From Puniceicoccaceae bacterium MED-G32 (GTDB lineage Bacteria; Verrucomicrobiota; Verrucomicrobiia; Opitutales; Coraliomargaritaceae), in assembly GCA_002457235.1 (NCBI GenBank), contig NTJV01000002.1, positions 1 to 45,215 on the forward strand: a DNA stretch of 45,215 bases. Direction: 5' to 3'. The notes beneath the pieces were generated by a model. That model saw only the letters and a list, made by a program, of their open reading frames with translations. It searched no databases and had not been told where the DNA came from. The translations under genes were made by a program, and so were the position numbers. Shown here in pieces: positions 27,255 to 37,675 of this stretch; position 1 is the stretch's first letter, and every line of letters starts with the position of its first letter.

Positions 27255-30200
27255 TTATCCTTGATCGGCTATGCCACTTCCTAATTCAAATTTACCTTGA
27301 GATTCCAAACGGACATCTAAACATAAACTTTGGATTTCCTTCATCAAAACATTGAATGATTGAGGTGTACCCGCATTCAAGCTGTTATCTCCTTTAACAA
27401 GAGATTCATAAATACGTGTTCTACCAGTAACATCATCCGATTTGACGGTTAACAATTCCTGTAAGGTGTAAGCAGCACCATAAGCTTCTAGGGCCCAGAC
27501 CTCCATCTCTCCGAATCGCTGACCACCATATTGGGCTTTACCCCCAAGTGGTTGCTGTGTGATCAAGCTGTAAGGTCCAACAGCACGTGCGTGAATCTTA
27601 GAGGCCACTAAGTGGTTTAACTTCAACATGTACATGTAACCAACCACAACTTCTTGGTGAATCTTTTCTCCAGAACGACCATCATACAAAACACTTTTAC
27701 CTGTCTTAGGTAGACTTGCTTCTTCTAAATACTCACGAACTCGAGCTTCTGAAATACCGTCAAAAATTGGAGTCGCCACAGTGAGTCCGAGTTTCTTACA
27801 GGCCCAGCCCAAATGGGTTTCCAAAACTTGTCCTACATTCATTCGCGAAGGAACTCCAAGAGGATTCAAACAAATTTCAACTGGTGTTCCATCCTCTAGG
27901 TGAGGCATATCTTCTTCAGCAACAATCTTTGCGACAACACCTTTATTACCATGTCGTCCAGCCATCTTATCACCGACTTGCATTTTACGCTTTTTAGCAA
28001 TGTATACTTTTACGCTCTTTACGACACCTTGATCTGCGTCTTCTCCAGTTTCTACACCTTCGATCTTACGCTCTTTCTCGTAATCTAGCTCATCAAATTT
28101 ACCTTGGTAATTTTCCACGATCTCCATGATCTTAATGCGAACTGGAGAAGGATCGATTTCGATAAATTTAGAAACTGCAGCTAAGCGACGTAGTAATGTT
28201 TTTGTGATCTTGCGATTGGCAGGAATGATAATCTCATCCGTCTCGCTGTTTTTCACATCGAGAGGAATCTTTTCCCCAAGAAGAATATTGGATAATGCTT
28301 CTGTTAGGTCTTCTCGTAAGCGATCACTTTGTGAACGATACTCTTCATTGATCTTTTTGATCATTCTACGTTTATCTGAAGCAGACATTTGTTCTGATTC
28401 GCCATCCACTCGAGCAGATACTTTGACATCCATAATAATACCACGAATGCCTGATGGAACAACGAGTGATGTGTCTTTAACATCAGCAGCCTTTTCACCA
28501 AAGATCGCACGTAGTAGTTTTTCTTCAGGAGCTAATTCTGTTTCAGATTTTGGTGTTATCTTACCGACTAGAATATCCCCTGGTTTGACTTCCGCACCGA
28601 CTCGAATCACGCCATCGTGATTAAGGTCTTTTAATGCTTCTTCTCCGACATTTGGAATATCACGAGTGATTTCTTCAGGTCCTAATTTCGTATCACGAGC
28701 GGTCACTTCAAATTCATCAATGTGAATTGAAGTAAAGATATCTTCTTTAACGATCTTTTCTGAGATCAAAATCGCATCTTCAAAATTATAACCATTCCAT
28801 GGCATGAAAGCGACAAGGATGTTTCGACCAATCGCTAAATCACCCTTATCGGTTGAAGCACCATCGGCGATAACTTCTCCCTTTTTGACTGGCTGTCCTT
28901 TAACGACAATCGGCTTTTGATTGAAGCATGTACCTGCATTAGAACGCATAAACTTTCTTAAATTATACACATAAATATCTTTCTTATCATCGGTTTGGAT
29001 ATCATGTATTTTTGAAGGTAAGTTACCGTCTTTTGTTAAAATAATTTGATTTGCATCGACTGAGGCAATGATTCCATTAATCGAAGCAATTTCTACTGTC
29101 TTAGAATCAATCGCTACACGATTTTCGATTCCAGTACCCACGAAAGGTGCTTCAGATTGTAAAAGAGGCACACCTTGACGTTGCATGTTAGAACCCATCA
29201 AAGCACGATTCGCATCATCATGTTCTAAGAAAGGAATAAGACCGGCTGCCACTGAAACAAGTTGTTTTGGTGACACATCCATATAGTCAACTTCTTTTGC
29301 GGATAATTCTAAAACCTCATCTTGATTTCGACAAGTGACTCGTCCAGTTAACATACCTTTAGCATCAATTTCTGAATTTGCTTGGGCGATCATGAACGGT
29401 TCTTCTTGGTCGGCATTTAGATATTCAATATCATCCAATACTTTCCCGTTAACCACCTTTCGATATGGTGTTTCAATGAAGCCAAATTCATTAATTCGAG
29501 AGTAAAGACTGAGTGAATTTATCAAACCAATATTCGGACCTTCAGGGGTCTCAATTGGGCAAATTCGTCCGTAGTGTGATGGGTGAACGTCACGCACTTC
29601 AAAACCAGCACGTTCACGATTCAGACCACCGGGCCCAAGAGCGGATAGACGACGTTTATGTGTCAATTCAGCTAATGGGTTGATTTGGTCCATGAATTGA
29701 GAAAGCTGACTTCGCGCAAAGAAATCACGAATCACAGTACTCAAAGCCTTTGGATTAATCAATTTCTGTGGTGTAATTGAATCCACACTTTGATCATATA
29801 AAGTCATACGCTCTTTGACGAGACGCTCTGTTCGCGCTAATCCGATACGGCACTGGTTTGCAAGAAGCTCTCCAACAGTACGAACACGGCGACTGCCTAA
29901 GTGATCAATATCATCTAAAGTTCCTTCGCCTCTTTTGAGTCGAGTTAAATACTTAGTCGCTTGTACAATGTCCTCAGCACAGACCACACGGAAATCAAGA
30001 TCAATATCGATCTTAAGTTTTTGGTTAAGCTTATAACGGCCGACTCGCCCTAAATCATAACGTCTTGGGTCTTGGAAGAGACGTTTGAGCAATGCTTTAG
30101 CATTTGCTGTTGTTGGCGGTTCGCCAGGTCTTAGGCGTTTGTAAATATCTTTCAACGCTTCTTCTTCGTTCTGCGTTGGGTCTTTTTTCAAGCAACGAAT

Positions 30201-31046
30201 AATTGCACCGTCATCAACAGAAGTATCAATCGCTAAAACTTTTTTCAAGCCTGCTTTGGCAAATGAGCGAATGATAGTTTTTGTCAAAGGCTCAAAGGCT
30301 CTAGCTAAAACAACACCTTCATCTGCATCAACAATGTCTTCTGTAAGAATAAAATTTGAAACGGTTTCTAGTTTAAGTGCATTGGCCACTGAGATTTCTT
30401 CTAGGTTATAGAACAAGTTGAGAATCTCAGAATCTGAACTGTAACCCATGGCTCTCAATAGAGTCGTTAATAAAAATTTTCTTCTTCTACGGCGACGGTC
30501 TAAATAAACATAGAGAAGGTCATTTTGATCGAATTGTACCTCTAGCCATGTACCTCGATCTGGAATGATACGGTAGGCGTGCAAAATTTTACCACTGGTA
30601 TGAACGGATTCTTCAAAGGCAATACCTGGTGAACGGTGCAATTGGCTAACAACTACTCGCTCTGCTCCATTAATAATAAATGAACCCCTCTCAGAAATCA
30701 TCGGGAATTCGCCAAAAAAGATTTCTTCGTCTTTAATGTTTTCTCCTTCTCGCAAACGGAGTTTAACATAAAGTGCTACCGAATAAGTTAAGCCTTCTCG
30801 TATTGCTTCTATTTCTGACATTGCAGGCGGAGTGACGTTATAGCTCACGTACTCCAAATGGCTACGTCCATCATAACTTTCAATAGGAAAGACTTCAGAG
30901 AATACTGCTTCAAGTCCCACAGGCTTACGCTGAGTAGGAGCAGCATCCATTTGTAAAAATTCATTGAATGATTGGATTTGATTCTCAATCAGATTGGGTG
31001 GTTGAATCACTTCCTTGAGTTGACCGAAATTTTTGCGAGAAGACAT
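27255..31046 (-). CDS. rpoB: RNA polymerase beta subunit
   Basis: The 1263-residue beta subunit. The rifampicin-binding region is FFARSQLSQFMDQINPLAELTHKRRLSALGPGG at about 442-474, with the Asp, His and Ser positions most often mutated in resistance all in the sensitive form. Further marks are EVRDVHPSHYGRICPIETPEGPNIGLINSL, the GYNFEDAILISEKIV region, and QQPLGGKAQYGGQRFGEMEVWALEAYGAAYTLQELLTVKSDD near the C-terminus. There are no large lineage insertions. It is preceded by a strong hairpin (31122-31156), so expression relative to rplL is probably set by partial termination or processing. Confidence 0.98.
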   Translation of the reverse strand: MSSRKNFGQLKEVIQPPNLIENQIQSFNEFLQMDAAPTQRKPVGLEAVFSEVFPIESYDGRSHLEYVSYNVTPPAMSEIEAIREGLTYSVALYVKLRLREGENIKDEEIFFGEFPMISERGSFIINGAERVVVSQLHRSPGIAFEESVHTSGKILHAYRIIPDRGTWLEVQFDQNDLLYVYLDRRRRRRKFLLTTLLRAMGYSSDSEILNLFYNLEEISVANALKLETVSNFILTEDIVDADEGVVLARAFEPLTKTIIRSFAKAGLKKVLAIDTSVDDGAIIRCLKKDPTQNEEEALKDIYKRLRPGEPPTTANAKALLKRLFQDPRRYDLGRVGRYKLNQKLKIDIDLDFRVVCAEDIVQATKYLTRLKRGEGTLDDIDHLGSRRVRTVGELLANQCRIGLARTERLVKERMTLYDQSVDSITPQKLINPKALSTVIRDFFARSQLSQFMDQINPLAELTHKRRLSALGPGGLNRERAGFEVRDVHPSHYGRICPIETPEGPNIGLINSLSLYSRINEFGFIETPYRKVVNGKVLDDIEYLNADQEEPFMIAQANSEIDAKGMLTGRVTCRNQDEVLELSAKEVDYMDVSPKQLVSVAAGLIPFLEHDDANRALMGSNMQRQGVPLLQSEAPFVGTGIENRVAIDSKTVEIASINGIIASVDANQIILTKDGNLPSKIHDIQTDDKKDIYVYNLRKFMRSNAGTCFNQKPIVVKGQPVKKGEVIADGASTDKGDLAIGRNILVAFMPWNGYNFEDAILISEKIVKEDIFTSIHIDEFEVTARDTKLGPEEITRDIPNVGEEALKDLNHDGVIRVGAEVKPGDILVGKITPKSETELAPEEKLLRAIFGEKAADVKDTSLVVPSGIRGIIMDVKVSARVDGESEQMSASDKRRMIKKINEEYRSQSDRLREDLTEALSNILLGEKIPLDVKNSETDEIIIPANRKITKTLLRRLAAVSKFIEIDPSPVRIKIMEIVENYQGKFDELDYEKERKIEGVETGEDADQGVVKSVKVYIAKKRKMQVGDKMAGRHGNKGVVAKIVAEEDMPHLEDGTPVEICLNPLGVPSRMNVGQVLETHLGWACKKLGLTVATPIFDGISEARVREYLEEASLPKTGKSVLYDGRSGEKIHQEVVVGYMYMLKLNHLVASKIHARAVGPYSLITQQPLGGKAQYGGQRFGEMEVWALEAYGAAYTLQELLTVKSDDVTGRTRIYESLVKGDNSLNAGTPQSFNVLMKEIQSLCLDVRLESQGKFELGSGIADQG

Positions 31047-31103
31047 AGTCGTTAGTCAGTTATTAGTTTTTTGAAAATTATTTGAATTGATTTCAGTTGG
31101 AAT

Positions 31104-31156
31104 ATTTTGAGAAAAACAACAAGGCGATCTTCCTCGTTTGACTGAGGAAGTCGCCT
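31104..31156 (-). promoter_or_regulatory. Hairpin between rplL and rpoB (probable attenuator or processing site)
   Basis: AGGCGA, then CTTCCTC, pair with GAGGAAG and TCGCCT in one 13-bp stem (31122-31156) with a single bulged base at 31128 and an eight-base loop. On the transcribed minus strand it is followed by TTGTTGTTTTTCTC, a U-rich stretch. It lies 50 bases after the rplL stop and 75 before rpoB. In E. coli the same interval holds an attenuator and an RNase III site that make L7/L12 more abundant than RpoBC; the same role is inferred here. Confidence 0.7.
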
Positions 31157-31206
31157 AATCGTTGAAATTATAAGATAGTATTAATATCGTTTATTTGGAT
31201 TAAAGA

Positions 31207-31596
31207 TTACTTTAATTCTGCTTTAGAACCAGCAGCTTCTAGTTTCTTTTTGATCTCTTCAGCTTCGTCTTTTGCCACACCTTCTTTAACTGGTTTTGGT
31301 GCACCTTCAACTAACTCTTTTGCTTCTTTAAGACCTAAGCCTGTAATGGCACGGACTTCCTTAATCGCAGCAATTTTGTTAGCTCCAGCTTCAGTTAGAA
31401 TGACATCAAACTCGTCTTTTTCTTCAGCAGCGGCTTCGCCTCCACCAACAGCAGCACCACCGGCGGCAGCAACAGCAACAGGAGCAGCAGCACTAACGCC
31501 CCACTTCTCTTCGAGTTCTTTAACGAGATCGGCAACTTCCAATACTGTTTGGTTGCTGAGCCAATCGATTACTTGATCTTTTGTTATATCTGACAT
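31207..31596 (-). CDS. rplL: Ribosomal protein L7/L12 (bL12)
   Basis: Stalk protein that recruits and activates translation GTPases. The 129 residues have the N-terminal dimerisation domain (to about residue 35), an Ala/Gly hinge ([20 protein letters not shown]) and the C-terminal domain with [67 protein letters not shown] lies ahead of the ATG. The gap to rplJ is 125 bases, longer than usual, and contains a few short inverted repeats but no sure promoter. Confidence 0.97.
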   Translation of the reverse strand: MSDITKDQVIDWLSNQTVLEVADLVKELEEKWGVSAAAPVAVAAAGGAAVGGGEAAAEEKDEFDVILTEAGANKIAAIKEVRAITGLGLKEAKELVEGAPKPVKEGVAKDEAEEIKKKLEAAGSKAELK

Positions 31597-31721
31597 GTTT
31601 TTTTACCTTTCAATTGATTAGCACTCTTTATTCAGAGTATTTAAGGAGAATTTCCCCCTAATCGGATTATTAAGATTTATTTGTTTGTTTATTTTCCCCG
31701 AATATGAGGACTATAAAAATT

Positions 31722-32246
31722 TTATGCGTTATTGCCTCCTTCTTCTCGAACTTTTGCCTGCAATACATTCACAAGTCCTTGTGGTACTGCATTAATAATA
31801 CGAACAAAACCAGTACTTGGTTGTGTAAGTAATCCAAGCAACTGGGCACGAAGAACTTCGAGTCCTGGAAGTTTAGAAAGTGCCTCAATTTCATCTTTAG
31901 ATAAAGCGCGGTCGTTCAAGACTCCGGCTTTAAGCTCTACTTTTTCTTTCTTTTTGAAGAAATCAAAAACAATTTTTGCTACACCTGATGGATTGTTACC
32001 ACCTACGATTATTGCTGTAGGACCCGCTAAGTGATCTCCAAGATCGGGTAATGAGCGCTCTTTCGCTACAACATTGAGTAAGGTATTTTTCACCACATGA
32101 AATTCTGCATCATGCTCGGCCAATTGCCCTCTCAACTCAGCGATTTCATCAACGGTGATTCGCTCGTAATTAGTTAAATACACATAGTCTGATTTATCTA
32201 AGTGTGTTTTTACTTCTTCTGTTAAATATTTTTTTTCAAGTCTCAT
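31722..32246 (-). CDS. rplJ: Ribosomal protein L10 (uL10)
   Basis: L10 forms the base of the L7/L12 stalk. The 174 residues include the rRNA-binding domain (SDYVYLTNYERITVDEIAELRGQL, then FHVVKNTLLNVVAKE) and a C-terminal helix that binds L12 dimers (LLGLLTQPSTGFVRIINAVPQGLVNVLQAK). The start lies only 21 bases after rplA, so the long L10 leader used for autoregulation in E. coli has no space between the genes. Confidence 0.95.
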   Translation of the reverse strand: MRLEKKYLTEEVKTHLDKSDYVYLTNYERITVDEIAELRGQLAEHDAEFHVVKNTLLNVVAKERSLPDLGDHLAGPTAIIVGGNNPSGVAKIVFDFFKKKEKVELKAGVLNDRALSKDEIEALSKLPGLEVLRAQLLGLLTQPSTGFVRIINAVPQGLVNVLQAKVREEGGNNA

Positions 32247-32267
32247 ATGCTTACTATCTTCTGGTTT

Positions 32268-32969
32268 TTATTTGATGTAAGGTGCTGTATCTAGGCTAAT
32301 ACCTGGGCTCATAGTTGCACTTAAGGTTAAACTTTTCAAGAATGGCCCTGCAATAGATGAAGGCTTAGCTTCAACTAAGGCTTTGATTGCAGCTTCTGCA
32401 TTTTCTGTAATCTGCTCTTCGTTAAATGAACGCTTTCCTACGACTACAGCAACATTCGCTGTTTTATCCATTTTAAATTCTACACGTCCTGCTTGAACGA
32501 GTTTAATCGCTGCAGGGATATCATCACTTACTGTGCCTGATTTCGGATTTGGCATTAAACCTCTCGGTCCTAGTACACGTGCTACGGTACGAACACTTTT
32601 CATCGCACTTGTGGTTGATAAAGCGACATCAAAGTCTGTCCAGCCACCTGTTACTTTCTCGATAAGATCTTCTAGACCCGCTTCATCCGCTCCGTTATCA
32701 AGTGCTTCTTGAGGGTTTTCGGTAAAGACAATCACACGGACTGTTTTACCACTGCCATGAGGCAACTGTAATGTGCCACGTACCATTTGATCACTCTTTC
32801 GGGGATCTACGGTAAGATGAGCATATAATTCAACGGTTTCGTCAAATTTTGCTTTTGGTAATGTATTCAGTAACGCAGACGCATCTTGAAGTGAGTAAGA
32901 TTGAGTTAAATCAACTTTACTGGCAGCTTCTTTGTAACGTTTGCTTCCCTTGATTTGCTGGGTGAGCAT
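32268..32969 (-). CDS. rplA: Ribosomal protein L1 (uL1)
   Basis: L1 forms the mobile stalk near the E site. The 233 residues show the two-domain fold: KRYKEAASKVDLTQSYSLQDA at the N-terminus, FDETVELYAHLTVDPRKSDQMVRGTLQLPHGSGK, and the signature VARVLGPRGLMPNPKSGTVSDDI. The C-terminus closes with KSLTLSATMSPGISLDT. AAGGAG lies about 13 bases before the ATG. It follows rplK by 36 bases. Confidence 0.96.
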   Translation of the reverse strand: MLTQQIKGSKRYKEAASKVDLTQSYSLQDASALLNTLPKAKFDETVELYAHLTVDPRKSDQMVRGTLQLPHGSGKTVRVIVFTENPQEALDNGADEAGLEDLIEKVTGGWTDFDVALSTTSAMKSVRTVARVLGPRGLMPNPKSGTVSDDIPAAIKLVQAGRVEFKMDKTANVAVVVGKRSFNEEQITENAEAAIKALVEAKPSSIAGPFLKSLTLSATMSPGISLDTAPYIK

Positions 32970-33005
32970 AATAATAATATTTCTCCTTGATTTTTAGTTA
33001 ATAAA

Positions 33006-33431
33006 TTAGTCGGCGATTTCGAGTCCCATAGAACGGGCGGTACCGGCGATGATATGAAAGGCTTGATCGTCATCGTTGGCATTTAAATCTTTACGTTTGA
33101 TGTCAACGATTTCTAAAACTTGCTTACGAGTTACAGTACCCACTTTGTCTCGGTTTGGAACACCTGAGCCTTTAGCAATACCAGCTGCTTTCTTCAATAA
33201 GACTGCTGCTGGGGGGGACTTTAAGATGAAACTAAAAGAACGATCAGCATACACAGTAATCACTACTGGCAAAATCATCCCCGCTTGATCTTTAGTTTTC
33301 GCATTAAACTCCTTACAAAATCCCATAATGTTAACACCTTGTGCACCCAAAGCAGGTCCAACTGGTGGTGCTGGGTTCGCAGATCCAGCAGGTAATTGTA
33401 AACGAATTTCTCCAATTATTTTTTTAGACAT
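33006..33431 (-). CDS. rplK: Ribosomal protein L11 (uL11)
   Basis: L11 of the GTPase-associated centre. The 141 residues have the Pro-rich N-terminal domain ([36 protein letters not shown]), where thiopeptides bind against 23S rRNA, and the C-terminal rRNA-binding domain with [28 protein letters not shown]. It starts 6 bases after the nusG stop, and AGGAG inside that junction serves as the Shine-Dalgarno site. Confidence 0.97.
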   Translation of the reverse strand: MSKKIIGEIRLQLPAGSANPAPPVGPALGAQGVNIMGFCKEFNAKTKDQAGMILPVVITVYADRSFSFILKSPPAAVLLKKAAGIAKGSGVPNRDKVGTVTRKQVLEIVDIKRKDLNANDDDQAFHIIAGTARSMGLEIAD

Positions 33432-33437
33432 GATAAA

Positions 33438-34016
33438 TTAATTCTCCTCGGCTCTTTCTATTTGCCAATATTCTAGTTCAACTGGGGTGTAACGCCCAAA
33501 AATAGATACAGAAACTTTAAGTTTCCCTTTTTCTGGATCAATCTCTTCGATTTTCCCATCCAAATTCATAAATGGCCCATCATTAACTTTAACTATTTCA
33601 CCAATTTCGTACTCAATCTTCGGTTTTTCTTTTCCTTCTGCATCTTCTACTTGATTTAGAATACGATCGATCTCGGTTTTTTTCAATGGACTTGGGTTAT
33701 CCCCACCTACGAAATTAATAACTCCTTGTGCTTCTCGAATAAAGTACCATGGCTTTTGTAGTAATTTACCTTCATCATCGTAAAGGCGCATCTTTACAAA
33801 GATATAGCCTGGGTAAAATTTTCTTGTTTTGGTCGCTTTCTTTCCATTCTTTACCTCTGTGACAACCTCGGTCGGCATAAGCACTTCGAAAACAAGTTCT
33901 TCCATCTCTTCAATTTCAATGAATTTATCGAGATAGCGTTTAGCTTTCTGCTCTTGGTTAGAAAGTGTCTGGATGGCGAACCATTGCGGTCCGGTTACTG
34001 ATGTAGCAGCTGACAT
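33438..34016 (-). CDS. nusG: Transcription elongation/antitermination factor NusG
   Basis: NusG couples RNA polymerase to the ribosome through S10. The 192 residues comprise the NGN domain (PQWFAIQTLSNQEQKAKRYLDKFI at about 10-33, FYPGYIFVKMRL, and YFIREAQGVINFVGG) and a C-terminal KOW domain (about 137-190: YEIGEIVKVNDGPFMNLDGKIEEI). A short insertion of charged residues is in the usual range. It lies 24 bases after secE. No Shine-Dalgarno motif precedes the ATG. Confidence 0.96.
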   Translation of the reverse strand: MSAATSVTGPQWFAIQTLSNQEQKAKRYLDKFIEIEEMEELVFEVLMPTEVVTEVKNGKKATKTRKFYPGYIFVKMRLYDDEGKLLQKPWYFIREAQGVINFVGGDNPSPLKKTEIDRILNQVEDAEGKEKPKIEYEIGEIVKVNDGPFMNLDGKIEEIDPEKGKLKVSVSIFGRYTPVELEYWQIERAEEN

Positions 34017-34040
34017 AAATTGAGTTTTGAAAAAGCGAGA

Positions 34041-34244
34041 TTAGCGAACAAGTGATGTTAAAAATTCTACTCCGTTAAGTAGTGAAAAATCGGATAAAGC
34101 AATAAAGGTTCCCAAAAGCACGGTTGCCAATAATACCACAATCGTTGAATCCCTTAATTCGACAAATGTTGGCCACGATGCTTTTTTTAACTCAGTGATC
34201 ATTTCTGAGAAGAATTCTCGGATACTGCGAAATGGATTTTTCAT
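34041..34244 (-). CDS. secE: Protein translocase subunit SecE
   Basis: Single-span SecE of 67 residues. The amphipathic helix FFSEMITELKKASWPTFVELRDST, with the conserved KKASWPT motif, is followed by one membrane segment at about 33-53. It clamps the halves of SecY in the inner membrane. It lies 36 bases after tRNA-Trp and 24 before nusG, the arrangement common to many bacteria. Confidence 0.94.
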   Translation of the reverse strand: MKNPFRSIREFFSEMITELKKASWPTFVELRDSTIVVLLATVLLGTFIALSDFSLLNGVEFLTSLVR

Positions 34245-34275
34245 AGATTTGTAATTTTAGTATTTTTAGCGGTAA

Positions 34276-34356
<81 letters not shown>

Positions 34357-34426
34357 TTGAAGTTGTTTCGGGCTTTTTTTAATTACGAAAAAGAATTTTT
34401 AATATTTTAAATTATAAGACAGTTAA

Positions 34427-34454
34427 GCCGAGGATCCAATTAAAGATCCTCGGC
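34427..34454 (-). terminator. Hairpin after tuf (terminator or processing stem)
   Basis: GCCGAGGATC and GATCCTCGGC form a perfect 10-bp stem with an eight-base loop, 23 bases after the tuf stop. On the minus strand the following bases (TTAACTGTCTTATAATTT) are AU-rich but not a clean U run. It may end part of the tuf transcript or mark a processing point before tRNA-Trp. Confidence 0.6.
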
Positions 34455-34477
34455 ATGAAAAATTTAACTTAAAGAGA

Positions 34478-35668
<1,191 letters not shown>

Positions 35669-35707
35669 GGTTAATTTGATTTAGTATTTAAATATTTTGT
35701 TGTTAAG

Positions 35708-35784
<77 letters not shown>

Positions 35785-35943
35785 AGACCTTTTTCGGTAT
35801 GGATTTAGTGAAGACTTTATCCTAAATTAGAATTGAGAAATAGAAGCCCGCGAATCTGCTCTTATACGCTTGCTCAGTCAATACTAATTTTAAAAAAATC
35901 TCTTTTTTCTTTATTTCTTAGCCTCCGTTTCCCTTAAGAGGTA

Positions 35944-36600
35944 TTAATTATTGAAAATTTTCCTTAAAAATAAAGTCCTGTGTTCGGGGCATGCACCCGC
36001 TAATTTGATTTGTTCTCTGTGAAATTTTGTCCCATATCCCTTGTTTTTTTGCCAATCATAGCGAGGAAACCGTTTGCCAAGTGACTTCATAAAGCGGTCA
36101 CGTTCAACTTTGGCCAAAATACTAGCACAGGCAATTGCTAGGGACTGGTCATCTCCACCAACAATAGCTTTATGTGTATAAGGAAAATCTTTCAGGGGCT
36201 TACCATCCATAAGAATAACGCTTTGAGCAAAAGAACGATTTCGCTCAAAGACTGCTTTAAGTGATCGCTCTAATGACAAACGAGTCGCCCCAGAAATATT
36301 TAATGAATCAATTTCTTCAACAGATGCAGAGGAAATCTCGAAATCAACCGATTCCATGTTTTTTAAATGAATTAAGTTTTGGTAAGCCTGTTCTCGCATA
36401 CTTGCACTCATTTTTTTGGAATCTCGAAAACTAGCAGTTAAGCTTAAATTTTCTTTATTTATAAAAAAATCTGTTTTCACTAAGCAGGCCGCAGTGAACA
36501 CAGGTCCTGCTAAAGCCCCTCGCCCGACTTCATCTAATCCAATGAGTGATCCAGTTTTACCCATCAATTTTGCATCGTATTCTTGTAATAAGGACTCCAT
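35944..36600 (-). CDS. rnhB: Ribonuclease HII
   Basis: Cuts RNA in RNA-DNA hybrids and at single ribonucleotides in DNA. The 218 residues carry GLDEVGRGALAGPV with D23 and E24, the MDGKP Asp (D132) and GGDDQSLAIACASILAKVERDR with the fourth acidic residue (about D150/D151). The Tyr-containing KNKGYGTKFH motif (about 186-194), which senses the ribose, is present. Length is normal. It is divergent from the ABC ATPase gene, with a 65-base AT-rich shared upstream region, and is followed by 159 bases before tRNA-Thr. That gap includes a TTGACT box near 35880 but no matching -10 at the usual distance. Confidence 0.93.
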   Translation of the reverse strand: MESLLQEYDAKLMGKTGSLIGLDEVGRGALAGPVFTAACLVKTDFFINKENLSLTASFRDSKKMSASMREQAYQNLIHLKNMESVDFEISSASVEEIDSLNISGATRLSLERSLKAVFERNRSFAQSVILMDGKPLKDFPYTHKAIVGGDDQSLAIACASILAKVERDRFMKSLGKRFPRYDWQKNKGYGTKFHREQIKLAGACPEHRTLFLRKIFNN

Positions 36601-36665
36601 TGTATTTATCTATTATATTTTATTGATGTAAAAATGAATCTTTTCAAACTTCTTTAATTCAAACA

Positions 36666-37643
36666 ATGGACGAAAATAGTAGCATCTCTGTAAGCGATTT
36701 ATCAAAAAGCTATGGCAAAGTATCCGCCATAAAAAATGCGAGCTTCCAAATAAACAAAGGAGAAATCGTTGGGCTGCTTGGGCCTAATGGTGCGGGCAAG
36801 AGCACTACTATGCGAATTTTAGGCGGCTTACTCAGCGCTGATAGTGGTAGCGCAACTGTGTGCGGATTACCTGTCGCTGATAATAGCCTAGCTATTAAGA
36901 GAAAAATAGGATTCATGCAAGAGAACAACCCATTACCTGAAGAGTTAAGGGTGATGGAATATTTAAAGCTTCGAGCTGAGCTTAAGGAAGTTGATCCACA
37001 AAAAATATCTAATGAGGTACGCCGAGTTATGGATCTTTGCGATTTATTTAGAACTGCCAGAAGAAAAATTATTCGTACTTTATCAAAAGGGTTTAAACAA
37101 AGAGTTGGTATTGCTGACGCCTTGATAGGTAGCCCAGAGATTATTATCTTAGATGAACCGACTATAGGTCTAGATCCTCATCAGATCCAAGGGATAAGAA
37201 AGTTAATTAACAGCCTAAGAGGACACTACACGGTCTTAATATCTTCACACATACTTTCGGAAATAGAGCGAAATTGCGATCGAGTCATTATTATCAACCA
37301 CGGAAGAGTTGTTGCTATGGGAACACTGCATGAGCTCTCAGAAGAATTCATAAATGAGAATTATTTGAAACTTCAAGTATCAGGAAAGATTGAGCACTTA
37401 ATTGACCATCTTAAAACAGCTGGCGAAGAGTATGAAATTGAAGAGGAAGCGAATGCTGAAAATGAAGCTTACACTATCTTAATCAAATCAACGAATGCAC
37501 TTGAAATTGCTCACTATACAAAAATGATCGATCAAATTAGTCATTGCCAACTCAAGGGGATAAACATAAAACAGCCTGACTTAGAAGCAATTTTTCTTGC
37601 TGCGACAAAACGCTCTTGGGAAGAAGTTCGAACCAAGTCTTAA
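36666..37643 (+). CDS. ABC transporter ATP-binding protein (GldA-like)
   Basis: The 325-residue ATPase has Walker A GPNGAGKST at 39-48, the signature LSKGFKQR at 139-146, Walker B IIILDEPT at 159-166, a D-loop GLD and the switch His H195. The pattern SKSYGKVSAIKNASFQINKGE and the LDPHQIQGIRKL segment fit the ABC-2 exporter group that includes GldA, NatA and CcmA-like drug exporters. About 100 C-terminal residues follow the nucleotide domain, as in GldA and BcrA-type subunits. It opens a five-gene plus-strand run with its permease and a GldG-like protein, which supports a Gld-type complex. The substrate is unknown. Confidence 0.9.
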   Translation: MDENSSISVSDLSKSYGKVSAIKNASFQINKGEIVGLLGPNGAGKSTTMRILGGLLSADSGSATVCGLPVADNSLAIKRKIGFMQENNPLPEELRVMEYLKLRAELKEVDPQKISNEVRRVMDLCDLFRTARRKIIRTLSKGFKQRVGIADALIGSPEIIILDEPTIGLDPHQIQGIRKLINSLRGHYTVLISSHILSEIERNCDRVIIINHGRVVAMGTLHELSEEFINENYLKLQVSGKIEHLIDHLKTAGEEYEIEEEANAENEAYTILIKSTNALEIAHYTKMIDQISHCQLKGINIKQPDLEAIFLAATKRSWEEVRTKS

Positions 37644-37675
37644 TCTTATACATTTAAACATAGAATTTTCATCAC

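Noticed and set aside
29610-29730. RpoB rifampicin region with MDQIN and GGLNRERAG instead of the E. coli MDQNN and GGLTRERAG.
   Set aside because: These are natural variants of kinds seen in other phyla; the residues most often linked to resistance are in the sensitive form.
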